From contig NC_088298.1 in NCBI RefSeq assembly GCF_032854445.1, positions 18,311,976 through 18,375,975 of the forward strand: 64,000 nucleotides of DNA. The letters run 5' to 3'. Of this stretch, positions 21,744 to 33,671 are shown one piece after another. Each line of letters starts with the position of its first letter. Within the stretch, counting starts at the first letter, position 1. The translations under genes and the position numbers were made by a program. The notes beneath the pieces are model-generated. The model ran no database searches. It was not told where the DNA came from and saw only the letters and a program-made list of their open reading frames with translations. The stretch comes from Liolophura sinensis (taxonomy: Eukaryota; Mollusca; Polyplacophora; Chitonida; Chitonidae).

Positions 21744-21890
21744 TTTAATTTATTTGATTGGTATTTTACGTCGTACTCAAAAATATTTCACTTATACGAC
21801 GGCAGTCAGCATTATGGTGGTGGGAAAGGCAGAGCTCGGGGGAGCACAGGACCATCGGCATGTTGCTGACAGACCTTCCCTCGTACTGTG
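21744..21890 (-). repeat. Main-family SINE, truncated
   Basis: On the minus strand the copy runs from ACGAGGGAAGGTCTGTCAGC to TTGAGTACGACGTAAAATACC. It lacks the tRNA-like head. In copy 2 a deletion of about 110 bp removes everything but the 3' end (30954-31038). Confidence 0.85.
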
Positions 21891-22709
21891 ATCAATAGCG
21901 TATTGTGTTTGAAACAAATTCATTAACATGGGAGATTTTGTTCCTGATTGTCTGTGAACATAATCAATATTCTTCCGTCCTTCCAAAAGCCCAAACCAAG
22001 TCCTAGAACATTTGTTCTGTCTCTTTTATTTTGTGTGATGTCGAACATGCAGATTCTTACGAGTGCAGCTTGTATCAAATTTAACCCGGGTTTATAACCG
22101 CTTTTAAACAATTGCGTGAATGAACGCAGGCTTATAGAATGTGAATGAACAATTAGCCTATACTTAAACCTTGTATTCCTCATCGGTATAAAACTCAACA
22201 GTCATCAGCAAACCCTGTCTCCTGCAACAGATTCCTTGCCGAGGATTCATGGAGAATAATTGAACTCCTCTGTTAATAGCTAAATTATCCAGAAAGAAGC
22301 GCGCGATAGAAACCTTGTCTTATTTCTGTGCTATTGTAACAACTAGATGCACGTGAGAATTGATGTGTTTCAGCTAAAGTTTGGTATGTAAATATGAACT
22401 TTCAGAAGACGTTAAAGTGTAACTTTTGATACCAACAATCAAACTTTGCTGATTATAAGTTAACCAAACATAATACCATATTTTCAAGTGGCCTGAAATG
22501 TTGAAATTAATGACCCAGAATCAAGCAAAATGTGTCACTTAAAAGTGCTAAACCTTAGGTGAAATAGAGCAGCCACGGCAAGCCGGAGTGTTGCTAACAT
22601 AGCCACGCGCGATAGGTTACATGCTATCGCTTCTGGGCACAGTTTTTTTTTCATCTAGCACTGCATGGTTCCAATGATTTAGAACTTTTAATCCTAAAAC
22701 CCCTTGCAG

Positions 22710-22933
22710 ATAACTGTGTGCGATGAAAGTACACTGTTTAATGCGGCATTGGGGTGTAAAGCTTTTCTGTATGATCTCATCAAGGCGCAACTACGAGGTG
22801 ATAAGGTGTTTAGTGTGGGAGCAGCGAATGTTGACCCCCAAAAGACTGCTGATTGGGCAATAAAATCCATTAGCAAAGCCCGAAAACCGCACAGTAAACA
22901 CCGCAACAACGATGACTTGGATAACGACAAAGT
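22710..22933 (+). CDS. Exon-like block C, duplication copy 1 (partial gene)
   Basis: An acceptor-like CCTTGCAG ends at 22709 and a donor-like GTAAGC begins at 22934; the 224 bp between are open, beginning ITVCDESTLFNAALGCKAF, then VFSVGAANVDPQKTADW, and ending in a lysine/asparagine/aspartate-rich tail. The 4 differences from copy 2 are 3 silent and 1 replacement, which fits weak protein-level constraint. I do not recognise the family. It could not be joined directly to block D: block C leaves two extra bases and block D expects one, so at least one exon would lie between, or one of the sites is wrong. Confidence 0.4.
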
Positions 22934-22989
22934 GTAAGCTGAACCACAGCATACACCGACCTTATCTCAAACACCATAACGACGCCTAC

Positions 22990-23320
22990 AGCCAGTGTCA
23001 ACGTGTAGGCAGAGAGACAGCGTGTAAGCATAGCGACAACGTGTAGACAGGGCCACAAAAGAGTAGGCAGGGCGATAACGTGTAGGGAGAACGACAACGT
23101 GTAGGCAATGAGAGACAACGTGTAAGCAGAACAACAGCGTTCATTAACAGTATTTGAAGGACTGAAGGACGATAATATGTTAGCAGTAGGGCAATGTCCT
23201 CCGACCACTTAAGGAGCAGAAGAACAACCGGCAGAGGGGCAATGTATAAGCAAAACGACAACGTCTACCGACAGCATTTCAACGGAGGCACCAGAATGAC
23301 AACGTATAAGCAAACAGACA
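22990..23320. repeat. Degenerate ~20-bp minisatellite, copy 1
   Basis: About seven units built on GACAACGTGTAGGCAGAG are recognisable from 22997 to 23130, with weaker units (ACAACGTCTACCGACAGC, GACAACGTATAAGCAAAC) to about 23320. Unit lengths vary from 18 to 21 bp. It begins about 60 bp after the proposed donor of block C. The overlapping open frames on both strands here are products of the repeat. Confidence 0.75.
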
Positions 23321-24363
23321 ACTTCCTCCAAACGCACGACATGCATTCTCACTTAAGGGATCACAAGAAAACAGTGGTGCATGTACAACAGAAGCTCTGC
23401 AGCCCATATTGGCCAGCTCTATTGTTAAATGCTATTGTCTGCTGAACATCACTACACAGCATTCTAAGCTTTCCTAAACTAGTGGCACCTATCCACACGC
23501 AAATAGACCGTGGTAATGCTACCAACAGTCAGATAAAAGCTGATGTAAACATGGAAGATAGTAGGCATTCTATAATGAAAGATCAGGACTAACAGGCACT
23601 ATGTCGGTCTTCTCTCTCCTGTCAATGAGAACTCCTTTGGTATACCAGACAGATTAATCCCTCTGTGCCCCGATGTGGGAAGTCTTAAAAACGTAACGTA
23701 TATAGCCCTTGGCAACCCCATAAATTGATAAATCAATTCCAAGTGTCTGCTTGGTCAATTTTGTTTGTCTGTTTTGCTCTTGGGTTTGCAAGTAATCTCC
23801 GTGAAAAAAATATCTGTGTGAAAACTTTTGAATGCTGAAACGCAAAACATATTACTGACCAGAAACAAGTCTATCAGAACGCGGTTATGCTTATGTAACA
23901 TAAACGATCTCGCTTCACTTTTTTATTAACAAGACAAACAAAATATAGCCTTTATGTTTTGGTTTTTATAGGTGTATCGATCTAAATCGGCTGACAACAA
24001 TGCCTCAACTGAACCATGGGTGTAAAACTGTGAACGCACCATCATTATAGTATAGTTGATCAATTGCTAGCAATTTGGTAATCGGCATCACACCGATCTG
24101 CTTCACCCTCTAGGGTCCTTCTTTTCCGTTTTTTACTTTGCCAGATTTGCAGCAAAACACATGAGGTCATTTTTGCATCAAATGTATACGGCTCGAATAC
24201 TGGCGGAAAGAGAAAGCCCAAAGCGCTTTAGCGCCAGTTGATGATGCCATATAAAGCAGTGGCACTTTTTAGTCAATGGCTAAATTGACAATTAACACAA
24301 GAAATGTCACATTTGCTTCTTAATGGACACTCATTTGTTTTATATATTTGCTTGTTGTTTTAG

Positions 24364-24509
24364 GCTATATTGAAGCGATTTGCCTTTACGACGGTGGTTA
24401 CCTAGATAGGGGGCTTGATTTAATCGACATAGCACGAGTTTCCAATCAACCAGAGGTTCGCAATGCTGTGCCGAATAATGTCAACAGCCCCCATGCAATT
24501 ACTACCAAG
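24364..24509 (+). CDS. Exon-like block D, duplication copy 1 (partial gene)
   Basis: A pyrimidine-rich acceptor TTGCTTGTTGTTTTAG ends at 24363 and the donor ACCAAG|GTACTAAG begins at 24510. The 146-bp segment is open in only one frame: GYIEAICLYDGGYLDRGL, then DLIDIARVSNQPEVRNA and ending NSPHAITTK. It looks like an internal exon from a soluble, helical protein, but I cannot name it. Against copy 2 it has five amino-acid replacements and one silent change, so at least one copy appears free of constraint. Confidence 0.4.
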
Positions 24510-24549
24510 GTACTAAGATTTTTAGATGTCTGATTATACTTCATATGGC

Positions 24550-25060
24550 TGCAGATGTGACTGTGAATTGTCAGACTTAACTTACCATCGGTGCAAACAT
24601 GTCATGGCTGGTAACCGTCATACTGTGAAGTGTCATGTGCGGGGTATCAAATAGAGAGGGCCAAGAAACATAAATATGAGAACTGATGAGAAAATTGCCC
24701 TCTCGGCACATGAAAACTTTGCAAAATGGTCTAAACGGGAAAAAGTAGAGCCTTCCGCCCTTGACACTTAAGAAGAGTTAGTAGAGAAAAAGGTTATATG
24801 TGGAATTCACAATATTATGACTAATGCTCATGTGACAGACAAACAAGTTCCGACGGATCCTACCGTGCGAAAAGTACTTGATGATTTTTAGAGGAAATAC
24901 GTTATTGTTCCTGCGGACAAAGCTCCTAAAAATATTATATTTGCCTGCAACAATTATTACCATCAGGTTCCTCTAGAATAGCTTTACATCACCGCATCAA
25001 CTCATCGACGTATTCTGTACCGACCTTTATTATGGAGAAACTATTTGAAAAAACATCATA
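24550..25060 (+). pseudogene. Retroelement ORF remnant, Penelope-like or related
   Basis: Frames contain CDCELSDLTYHRCKHVMAG, then after one frameshift RGPRNINMRTDEKIALSA, HENFAKWSKREKVEPSALDT, a stop, VLDDF, another stop, and RKYVIVPADKAPKNIIF followed by YYHQV. The order CDC... / H(V/I)M.G / GP(K/R) / KR(E) / VPADKA.N.I.VC..YY matches the region before the reverse-transcriptase core in a class of animal retroelements I associate with Penelope-like elements; the class assignment is uncertain. At least three stops and a frameshift make it dead. Copy 2 has lost about 210 bp of it. Confidence 0.5.
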
Positions 25061-25438
25061 ATTAACGACGTACAGTATTGGTAGTATGATAGCTGGCAAA
25101 TGGTCTCACGTAACCGGTACTTAAACAGGGGGTTATATCACTACCGACCGTCTCACCGATATACCGTAACTTTACTGGATTACAAAAACAAAATCTCCAT
25201 AGAAAGCTTGTTTAATTGCGCGGTGAAGAAGCTGTACCAGCAAATTTATTTACTCTCTTAACAAGGCAGTGCAAGAAGTACAGTAGTACAGTGGAAAAAA
25301 AGTACTAACGGTATATTCAAGCGTCAACTTTATGTGGATTCTGATAAACGCCAAACGTCTGACTGAAGAGCTAGACCCTCAAACACCATTTTAATCACAA
25401 TTAATTGATTTATTTGTTTATATATATTATGTGGTTTT

Positions 25439-25651
25439 ATGTCGTACTCACTGTATGGTTCAACACTGCATCGGCGAACACTGCTAGCTTTAAACCATCC
25501 ATATATAGCAAAAGATGTGGATGATATTCACCCACCATTGAAGGATTTAAAGGAAACCACAAACTCTCCAGATGGTACACCTTATGTGGACGTATATCTC
25601 AACACACCAAATCGGTTTCGTTTCTCTCAGACTTTAGGACAAAATGGATAA
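25439..25651 (+). other. Open frame conserved between copies, unassigned
   Basis: A 70-codon frame (MSYSLYGSTLH..., ending RFRFSQTLGQNG) with only two replacements from 34280-34492. The sequence before it (TTTATTTGTTTATATATATT, TTTTATGTCGTACTCA) resembles a decayed SINE end. No family recognised; it may be noncoding. Confidence 0.25.
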
Positions 25652-25677
25652 ATTCAATTTTGACAATGTCTCACCTT

Positions 25678-25741
25678 TGGTGAGAGGCTTCTGAATCATT
25701 GCGCCGCGCTGTCACGCTAACCACCTGTGCCACAGAGGCCC
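25678..25741 (-). repeat. SINE head fragment at duplication junction
   Basis: Matches 16440-16503, the head of the reverse SINE. Its 3' part is absent because the duplication breakpoint cut through the element. Confidence 0.9.
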
Positions 25742-26758
25742 CACAAGGGCAACAATGGAATGTAAACTAAGAACGTCGACCTGTTGTAAAAAAAAGATGA
25801 TGGCACTATCTGGTGGTAATTACAACAGTGGTTGTTTTTTCCACATCGGAATGAATTATTGCAAAAAAACCCCAGGAACATCAATAACCATGACAAGTTG
25901 TCCTAAATTATTTTTTACCGTCTTTAAAGCGATGATCTGTTAGAAGTAAGGACTGTTTGCTACTCTAGGCTAAAACGAATAAAAGTCGAATCAGACACTT
26001 TCTTAAACGCATTAGCGGAGGAATATTACATCATGGTAAATGTATTAGTTCAATTTCCTTGAAGAAGAATTAACTAACATTGCTGTGATGTTTCTAACAA
26101 CATGAGAAACAGTGCTGACAACACAAAACGCACACACGTGCCAAACAGGTCAGCGCTACAAGCATTCTACGTTCGAAACACAGAACGCAATGATAATGCA
26201 ATGACAACAATGTGTTAAACACAACCATCATTTATCCTCAAACCACACAAGAATTAAAATATAGACAATAAGCTGTACAAAAGTCTTGCTCTGTGAACTG
26301 GGTTAATATCTTGCTATAATGGTGCCTCCGTTCGCTTCGATCTAAAGACGTCCTAAAAATATTTCTGTATCTTTTGCTTGGGAGTTACCGCCATGTTCAA
26401 GTTTAATTGGGCTTAGCCAACGAAAGCTGGACAGGTGAGCATTACAGTTCCAAGATATATGTCTGTAGGAAACACATTCCCACTACTCTTCCACTAATTC
26501 AGTAAGTTTGTCCACAGCGTAGCTTCTATTCAATGAAAAAATATTTTCCGCTACAAAGAGGACGCCCTAAGCCGGTTTTTTTATTTTACGTTTTCAGTAT
26601 AGATATACTCATTAAGCTACGAGGGATTATAAGGCAATGCAGGTGGGAAATGTTCCCCATTCCAGTGCTAAAAACAAAGATTCTAAGGTGGTCAGTCTTA
26701 TCAATGGTACCAGAAAGGCAAGAATAATATTAGGCTGTTGGAAAACATAGCCATGTCG

Positions 26759-26939
26759 TTCTATGATCGGCCATTTGCGAGGTTAATGGGAAATGTTGAC
26801 CTAATAGAAAATCATCTCCGCCTACCGTCTTGCCCCTCTGGGAGCTATTGATAACGCATTTTGTAACAAACACCGTAATGGAAAAGGTTCGCAGTCCAAG
26901 GTTCCCCGGTGTGGAGAAATTGTCGATGACTAGATGAAC
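26759..26939 (+). pseudogene. Exon-like block A, duplication copy 2
   Basis: Identical in translation to the copy at 17510-17700, with the same frameshift and the same stop (26935-26937). The lesions therefore predate the duplication. Confidence 0.5.
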
Positions 26940-27869
26940 AAACATATCCAAACGTTGTAAAACCTGTTATTCATGGTCTGACGGCAATGAGGGAAGAATT
27001 ACACAAAACGCGCCATGCTGAAATTCTCTCAAGAGAATACCAATGCCCAGACAGGCAGACAACATCGTGTACATGCCACTGTGATTTGAGGAAATTAGGC
27101 TTCTGGAATCGTAAACAGTAGCCCACATGTAAACATGGTTTACATCATATACAATTACATCCAGTGTGATAATATAATTTAGATGAGCTTTAATTTTAGG
27201 GGCCCATGGTGAAATTGGCGAGTGAAGAAATGTTGTTATTGTTGATCGCTTCTAATTGAAATTATTGTAGGTGAGTAATAGTGCGCCCATCATAGAATTT
27301 ATACATTTGAAAGCAGGTAAAACAAGTAAAGCTGGTTTGTGATACAGTTTTCAGTAATCATAGGCAGACTTGATTTTGTGACTACATAATCATTAACGAA
27401 ATATATCACAGAAAGGCTAATGACGTTAGAGACACTAATGACAGGTGGCAGAAGAGAGATCGCGTTCCTAATAGAGCCTAGTACCGTGAGACTAGTATAC
27501 GATGACCAATAATTAATCCTTGAGGAGCAAACCCCATTACCCTTGGCATTCCCAATCAAGGCATTATTTGTGTTTGCCGAAAACTCAAGGTGAACTATCC
27601 AGGGCACCCACTATTCTCATTTAGTTTACGGTCTTCAGTCACGGCAAACAAGTGCACATTAGTTATAAGTAGACGCTAAGTGCAAAATTCGGCTTCGGGA
27701 GTATTAAGCTGCAACGTATATATCCGTATCCCGGCAGCTTTAGAAAGCACGGCAATAGTGGTAAGTCGAGTTAATCACTGTGAAATTATAGTTACCTGCT
27801 CAGGCGCAGACTGAGATTTGAGACCAATGGTGACACACTGGAGGAATAACAGATGATGAGAATGAATTA

Positions 27870-28130
27870 GGGGCCTCTGTGGCTCAGTTGGTTAGCGCAG
27901 CGTGATGACCCAGCAGTCTCTCACCAGTGCGGTCGCTGTGAGTTCAAGTCCAGCTCATGATGGCTTCCCCTTCGGCCATACGTGGGAAGGCCTGCAGTAG
28001 CCAAGGGATGGTCGTGGGTTTCCCCTGGGCTCTGCCCGGTTTCCTCCCACCATAATGGTGGTCGCCGTCGTATAAGTCAAATATTCTTGAGTACGGCGTA
28101 AAACACCAATCAAATAAATAAATTAAATAA
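27870..28130 (+). repeat. Main-family SINE, full length (copy 2)
   Basis: Counterpart of 18618-18872 with an intact A box (TGTGGCTCAGTTGGTTAGC). It otherwise differs by a few bases in the body. Confidence 0.9.
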
Positions 28131-28486
28131 AGTAATGAATTAAACATAATGTCATGCAGATTTCCACGGCAGTAAAACTGACTCCACTACCACAGGGAAA
28201 CTTCAGCAATTTACAGTTTTTTTTACAATTTACAGTGGGATTGCCTCAGGAATACCACTCTGATTTAGTCCATGGATTAATTTACTTAAAAGATGTTTGT
28301 CCTATAAAATGAAAAAAATGACAGCGGCGATAAATGCTAATGCACTAAAGTGGATGAAAAATGGATGGGCATATTTCATTCTTTTAATCTTTTGCATTAA
28401 GATTGTATAGTTGCTTAAAGCTGAAGCAATTTAAAACTGGTAATTGTGTGAGCAGGTGGGCATCTTGTAAGACCATCTATTCTCTT

Positions 28487-28605
28487 TTTATTTATTTATT
28501 TGATTGGTGTTTTACGCCGTACTCAAGAATATTTCACTTATACGACGGCGGCCAGTATTATGGTGGGAGGAAATCGGGCAGAGCCCGGGAGAAAGCTACG
28601 ACAAT
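28487..28605 (-). repeat. Main-family SINE, truncated (copy 2)
   Basis: Counterpart of 19213-19330: GTTTTACGCCGTACTCAAGA and CTTATACGACGGCGGCCAG on +, preceded by TTTATTTATTTGATTGG. Confidence 0.85.
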
Positions 28606-28609
28606 CTAC

Positions 28610-28840
28610 AGGATATAACTGATTACACAAAACGGAACCGGCGCCATGTTGAAATTTTCAAGAGAGGAAGAATATGTGTTCCAGCCATTGCTGGACTGTT
28701 TGAATGAAAACACCATCTACAGACAAAAGCAGTTGTGGTCAATGAACATAATGGTGTTGTGGGCCTTTGTAAAATATGAACTAGAGGGTCTCGAGTTACA
28801 TAACGTGTCACGACGTAATTTAGATGGGTGTAAATTTTAG
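28610..28840 (+). pseudogene. Exon-like block B, duplication copy 2
   Basis: More complete than in copy 1: DYTKRNRRHVEIFKRG, ICVPAIAGLFE, stop, KHHLQTKAVVVNEHNG, VVG. This aligns over its length with the open minus frame at 42325-42564 (LAELFEQK, VQATVFVDNEATGIVNN). At least two in-frame stops break it. The end GACGTAATTTAG is positioned like the GTAAAG donor-like site of the 42 kb copy. Confidence 0.5.
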
Positions 28841-28997
28841 GGACGCACGCTGTAGGATAGCTAGCCAACGAAAGCCCCAATCACCAATTGCCGCTTCTGT
28901 TATTGCTGGACAGTTTTGCAGCAATACAATAAAGCAATCCGTACTTGATGTTTAGTGTTGCAACACGGGTATAAAAACATGTTGTAACTTAAGGGAC

Positions 28998-29078
28998 CAT
29001 AATGCTGGTCGCCGTCGTATAAGTGAAATATTCTTGAGTACGGCGTAAAACACCAATCAAATAAATAAATAAATAAAT
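28998..29078 (+). repeat. SINE 3' end remnant (copy 2)
   Basis: Starts ATAATGCTGGTCGCCGTCG and runs to (AAAT)n. Relative to 19722-19880 the first half and upstream block E were removed by deletion. Confidence 0.85.
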
Positions 29079-30953
29079 TTAGCCTAAATGTGGCGATTCA
29101 TTACGGTAAATTTAGCGATAATCATTAAGGGCTTTTAGTTTACACAAAATGTCCTTAGCAAAATATGCATAACATCACAAATAAAAACGGCACAAACTTA
29201 GTGTCAACATATTTTCATTCTGTTGAAACCGGGTAAACCATTGCTGAAGAACTACGACCTCAATTGCTTTGATTTGATACAATCATATAGCAAAGTCACC
29301 TACATGTAGTCTCGCCCCTTTAGCTGGTTTACCATGGTGCATTGATTAGGAGGAACTTGTATGCAAAACGACATCAATTTGCTGAGGGATGCCGCGACTA
29401 TTCCCAATTGACTTTGACTTTTCTACATGTCACCAAATCAGTTTCTTGGCTTTCTATGTCATTACACACCAGGTCTGCTTGCGTTTGTCGCGAGCAAGTA
29501 AAGTCAGGTCTCGTGTTGAATATATGATCGAGCTGAAATGGCACTTGAGATGCTTATTCTCAATGTTTTCTGCTTTAACGGAAGGTGTAGTTGACTGAGG
29601 GAGTAGAATTTCAATGTTTGAGGTTTACAGTTTCACCACAGTTGATAAAGCCGATTCTTGGAAAGACTTTGCCGTGTTAGGTGAAAAATGACCAATTTAT
29701 CAGGTCTCCTATATAGGTTCGTTGCATGTAGATTACACAGGTTGTGATGCAGACAATTGGGGTAAAAGCTTTTTGCGATTCCAAATGTCAAGATGGTCTG
29801 TAAAACTCCACAGGGGCGATCGGCAAACAGATTTACTTACCGAGCAGCCGTCTTCGAAAAGATGAGTACAGAGAAGAATCACATATTGAATGAAAACCGT
29901 AGTGGTTCCAAACTCAGCGGAGACCGGTTCCGTGACAAATAAATACTATTAAGTAGAAAAACCGTGATTAGCAGCACACCATTGTGTATGAAAATCACTA
30001 ACCAGCGTTTCTACCCTTCATCGGTAAATAAACAGTTTTGGAACTTTTGGAATACATTGAATTCACACTGTGGAAATTTTGTTCTCACGCAAGACGATGA
30101 GAGAAGTGTTTTATACAACACCAATCTGAAGGATTTGGCTCAGACTCTTTCAAAGTCTTGGACATTTTCCAAAGGTTTGTGAGTGAATGATGCCAGAGTC
30201 CGAGGCAATCGTGGTCTGATTACAAGACAAACCTTCTGGTATAACAGAACACAGAGGCCAGCGGTAGCTGTTGTCAGTATCGCGTTTCAGAATACATGAG
30301 GCTGGAGTAGTTTTCTGCCATATAACTGTTACAGAATATATGATTGCGGATTGGTTTCAAATGATTTGTGTGCATTGTATAAGTGCTTTGCAATATTTTG
30401 TAAGATAAGCTTGCAAGGGCGTTTAGTGGGGAAACTTACGGCGCAATTTACCTTCTCGAAGAAAAAATTAAATCTTGGGATCAAACTCGAATAGCTAAAG
30501 CAGGTATCCATTGGAAAATTGAACCAGTGATGTAATTTTGTCTCAAAAGGTAGTTCATTAAAAACAATACGATTATCTGTTATGGGCATGGGTATGTTTT
30601 GATTTGTTGCAAAGCACGACTTGAAGTCTGCCATTTACGCATGCGCCGAAACCAAAGCAAACAATGTGAAGATTTCTGGGCTGGAAGTTTATTATGACGC
30701 ACGGCACGTGAAGCATACTACAGTGGAAGTTCCGCCAGATCAATGAAGACTTCTGGTTTCAGATGATAGACCAGTGGATTTCTCAGTGTAACGAGGGTTG
30801 TGTGTCAATGACATAACATGTAACATTCTTGATATCAACATATATCAGTACATCTGCACAATTCTGGCTACATGTTTTCTAGACCAAAATTATTTAACAT
30901 ATATTTTTAAAAAGACACCTGCAGGTAATACTGCAGTGAGGAATAATTTAATT

Positions 30954-31040
30954 TATTTGATTGGTATTTTACGCCGTACTCAAAAATATTTCACTTATAC
31001 GACGGCATTCAGCATTATGGTGGTGGGAAAGGCAGAGCTC
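30954..31040 (-). repeat. SINE 3' end remnant (copy 2)
   Basis: Counterpart of 21744-21890; a deletion joins GGCAGAGCTC directly to ATTAACATGGGAG. Confidence 0.85.
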
Positions 31041-31830
31041 ATTAACATGGGAGATTTTGTTCCTAATTGTCTGTGAACATAATCAATCTTCTTCCGTCCT
31101 TCCAAAAGCCCAAACCAAGTCCTAGAACATTTGTTCTGTCTCTTTTATTTTGTGTGATGTCGAACATGCAGATTCTTACGAGTGCAGCTTATATCAAATT
31201 TAACCCGGGTTTATAACCGCTTTTAAACAATTGCGTGAATGAACGCAGGCTTATAGAATGTGAATGAACAATTAGCCTATACTTGAACCTTGTATTCCTC
31301 ATCGGTATAAAACTCAACAGTCATCAGCAAACCCTGTCCCCTGCATCAGATTCCTTGCCGAGGAATCATGGCGAATAATTGAACTCCTCCGTCAATAGCT
31401 AAATTATCCAGAAAGAAGCCGCGCGATAGAAACCTTATCTTATTTCTGTACTATTGTAACAACTAGATGCATGTGAGAATTGCTGTGTTTCAGCTAAAGT
31501 TTGGTATGTAAAATTGAACTTTCAGAAGACGTTAAAGTGGAACTTTTCATACCAACAATCAAACTTTGCTGATTATAAGTTAACCAAACATAATACCATA
31601 TTTTCAAGTGGCCTGAAATGTTGAAATTAATGACCCAGAATCAAGCAAAATGTGTCACTTAAAAGTGCTAAACCTTAGGTGAAATAGAGCAGCCACGGCA
31701 AGCCGGAGTGTTGCTAACATAGCCACGCGCGATAGGTTACATGCTATCGCTTCTGGGCACAGCTTTTTTTTTCATCTAGCACTGCATGGTTCCAATGATT
31801 TAGAGCTTTTAATCCTAAAAGCCCTTGCAG

Positions 31831-32054
31831 ATAACTGTGTGCGATGAAAGCACACTGTTTCATGCGGCATTGGGGTGTAAAGCTTTTCTGTATGATCTCA
31901 TCAAGGCGCAACTACGAGGTGATAAGGTGTTTAGTGTGGGAGCAGCGAATGTTGACCCCCAAAAGACTGCTGATTGGGCAATAAAGTCCATTAGCAAAGC
32001 CCGAAAACCGCACAGCAAACACCGCAACAACGATGACTTGGATAACGACAAAGT
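31831..32054 (+). CDS. Exon-like block C, duplication copy 2
   Basis: Same acceptor (CCCTTGCAG) and donor (GTAAGC) as copy 1, same 224-bp length, one amino-acid replacement (Asn to His) and three silent changes. No stop. Product unknown. Confidence 0.4.
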
Positions 32055-32109
32055 GTAAGCTGAACCACAGCATACACCGACCTTATCTCAAACACCATAA
32101 CGACGCCTA

Positions 32110-32440
32110 CAGCCAGTGTCAACGTGTAGGCAGAGCGACAGCGTGTAAGCATAGCGACAACGTGTAGACAGGGCCACAAAAGAGTAGGTAGGGCGATATA
32201 GTGTAGGGAGAACGACAACGTGTAGGCAGTGAGAGACAACGTGTAAGCAGAACAACAGCGTTCATTAACAGCATTTGAAGGACTGAAGGACGATAATATG
32301 TTAGTAGTAGGGCAATGTCCTCCGACCACTTAAGGAGCAGAAGAACAACCGGCAGAGGGGCAATGGATAAGCAAAACGACAACGTCTACCGACAGCATTT
32401 CAACGGAGGCACCAGAATGACAACGTATAAGCAAACAGAC
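32110..32440. repeat. Degenerate ~20-bp minisatellite, copy 2
   Basis: Same array as 22990-23320 with scattered base changes; unit number looks unchanged between the copies. Confidence 0.75.
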
Positions 32441-33485
32441 AACTTCCTCCAAACGCACGACATGCATTCTCACTTAAGGGATCACAAGAAAACAGTGGTG
32501 CATGTACAACAGAAGCTCTGCAGCCCATATTGGCCAGCTCTATTGTTAAATGCTATTGTCTGCTGAACATCACTACACAGCATTCTAAGCTTTCCTAAAC
32601 TAGTGGCACCTATCCACACGCAAATAGACCGTGGTAATGCTACCAACAGTCAGACAAAAGCTGATGTAAACATGGAAGATAGTAGGCATACTATAATGAA
32701 AGACCAGGACTAACAGGCACTATGTCGGTCTTCTCTCTCCTGTCAATGAGAACTCCTTTGGTATACCAGACAGATTAATCCCTCTGTGCCCCGATGTGGG
32801 AAGTCTTAAAAACGTAACGTATATAACCCTTGGCAACCCCATAAATTGATAAATCAATTCCAAGTGTCTGCTTGGTCAATTTTGTTTGTCTGTTTTGCCC
32901 TTGGGTTTGCAAGTAATCTCCGTGAAAAAAAATATCTGTGTGAAAACTTTTGAATGCTGAAAAGCAAAACATATTACTTACCAGAAACAAGTCTATCAGT
33001 ACGCGGTTATGCTTATGTAACATAAACGATCTCGCTTCACTTTTTTATTAACAAGACAAACAAAATATAGCCTTTATATTTTGGTTTTTATAGGTGTATC
33101 GATCTAAATCGGCTGACAACAATGCCTCAACTGAACCATGGGTGTAAAACTGTGAACGCACCATCATTATAGTATAGTTGATCAATTGCTAGCAATTTGG
33201 TAATCGGCATCACACCGATCTGCGTCACCCTCTAGGGCCCTTCTTTTCCGTTTTTTACTTTGCCAGATTTGCAGCAAAACACATGAGGTCATTTTTGCAT
33301 CAAATGTATACGGCTTGAATACTGGCGGAAAGAGAAAGCCCAAAGCGATTTAGCGCCAGTTGATGATGCCATATAAAGCAGTGGCACTTTTTAGTCAATG
33401 GTTAAATTGACAATTAACACAAGAAATGTCACATTTGCTTCTTAATGGACACTCATTTGTTTTATATATTTGCTTGTTGTTTTAG

Positions 33486-33631
33486 GCTATACTGAAGCGT
33501 TTTGCCTTTACGACGGTGATTACCTAGATAGGGCACTTGATTTAATCGACATAGCACGAGTTTCCAATCAACCAGAGGTTCGCAATGCTGTGCCGAATAA
33601 TGTCAACAGCCCCCATGCAATCATTACCAAG
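33486..33631 (+). CDS. Exon-like block D, duplication copy 2
   Basis: Acceptor TTGTTGTTTTAG and donor ACCAAG|GTACTAAG are conserved. Replacements against copy 1 are Ile-Thr, Ile-Phe, Gly-Asp, Gly-Ala and Thr-Ile. Still open; product unknown. Confidence 0.4.
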
Positions 33632-33671
33632 GTACTAAGATTTTTAGATGTCTGATTATACTTCATATGGC

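Larger units (their letters stand above)
16440..25677 (+). repeat. Large tandem duplication, copy 1 (9.24 kb)
   Basis: The sequence from GGTGAGAGGCTTCTGGATCA (16441) to GACAATGTCTCACCTT (25676) recurs directly downstream at 25678-34518 in the same orientation. Copies are nearly identical in bases in many stretches but differ in indels. Copy 1 lacks an 8-bp piece near 18625 and about 80 bp near 19470, and keeps a SINE body (19720), about 110 bp near 21825-21925 and two segments near 24830-25190 that copy 2 has lost. It carries exon-like blocks A-E and a minisatellite. An assembly artefact joining two haplotypes is an alternative. Confidence 0.95.

Noticed and set aside
22870-23261. 112- and 87-codon minus frames rich in Leu, Ser and Cys
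   Set aside because: They are translations of the ~20-bp minisatellite and its flanks.
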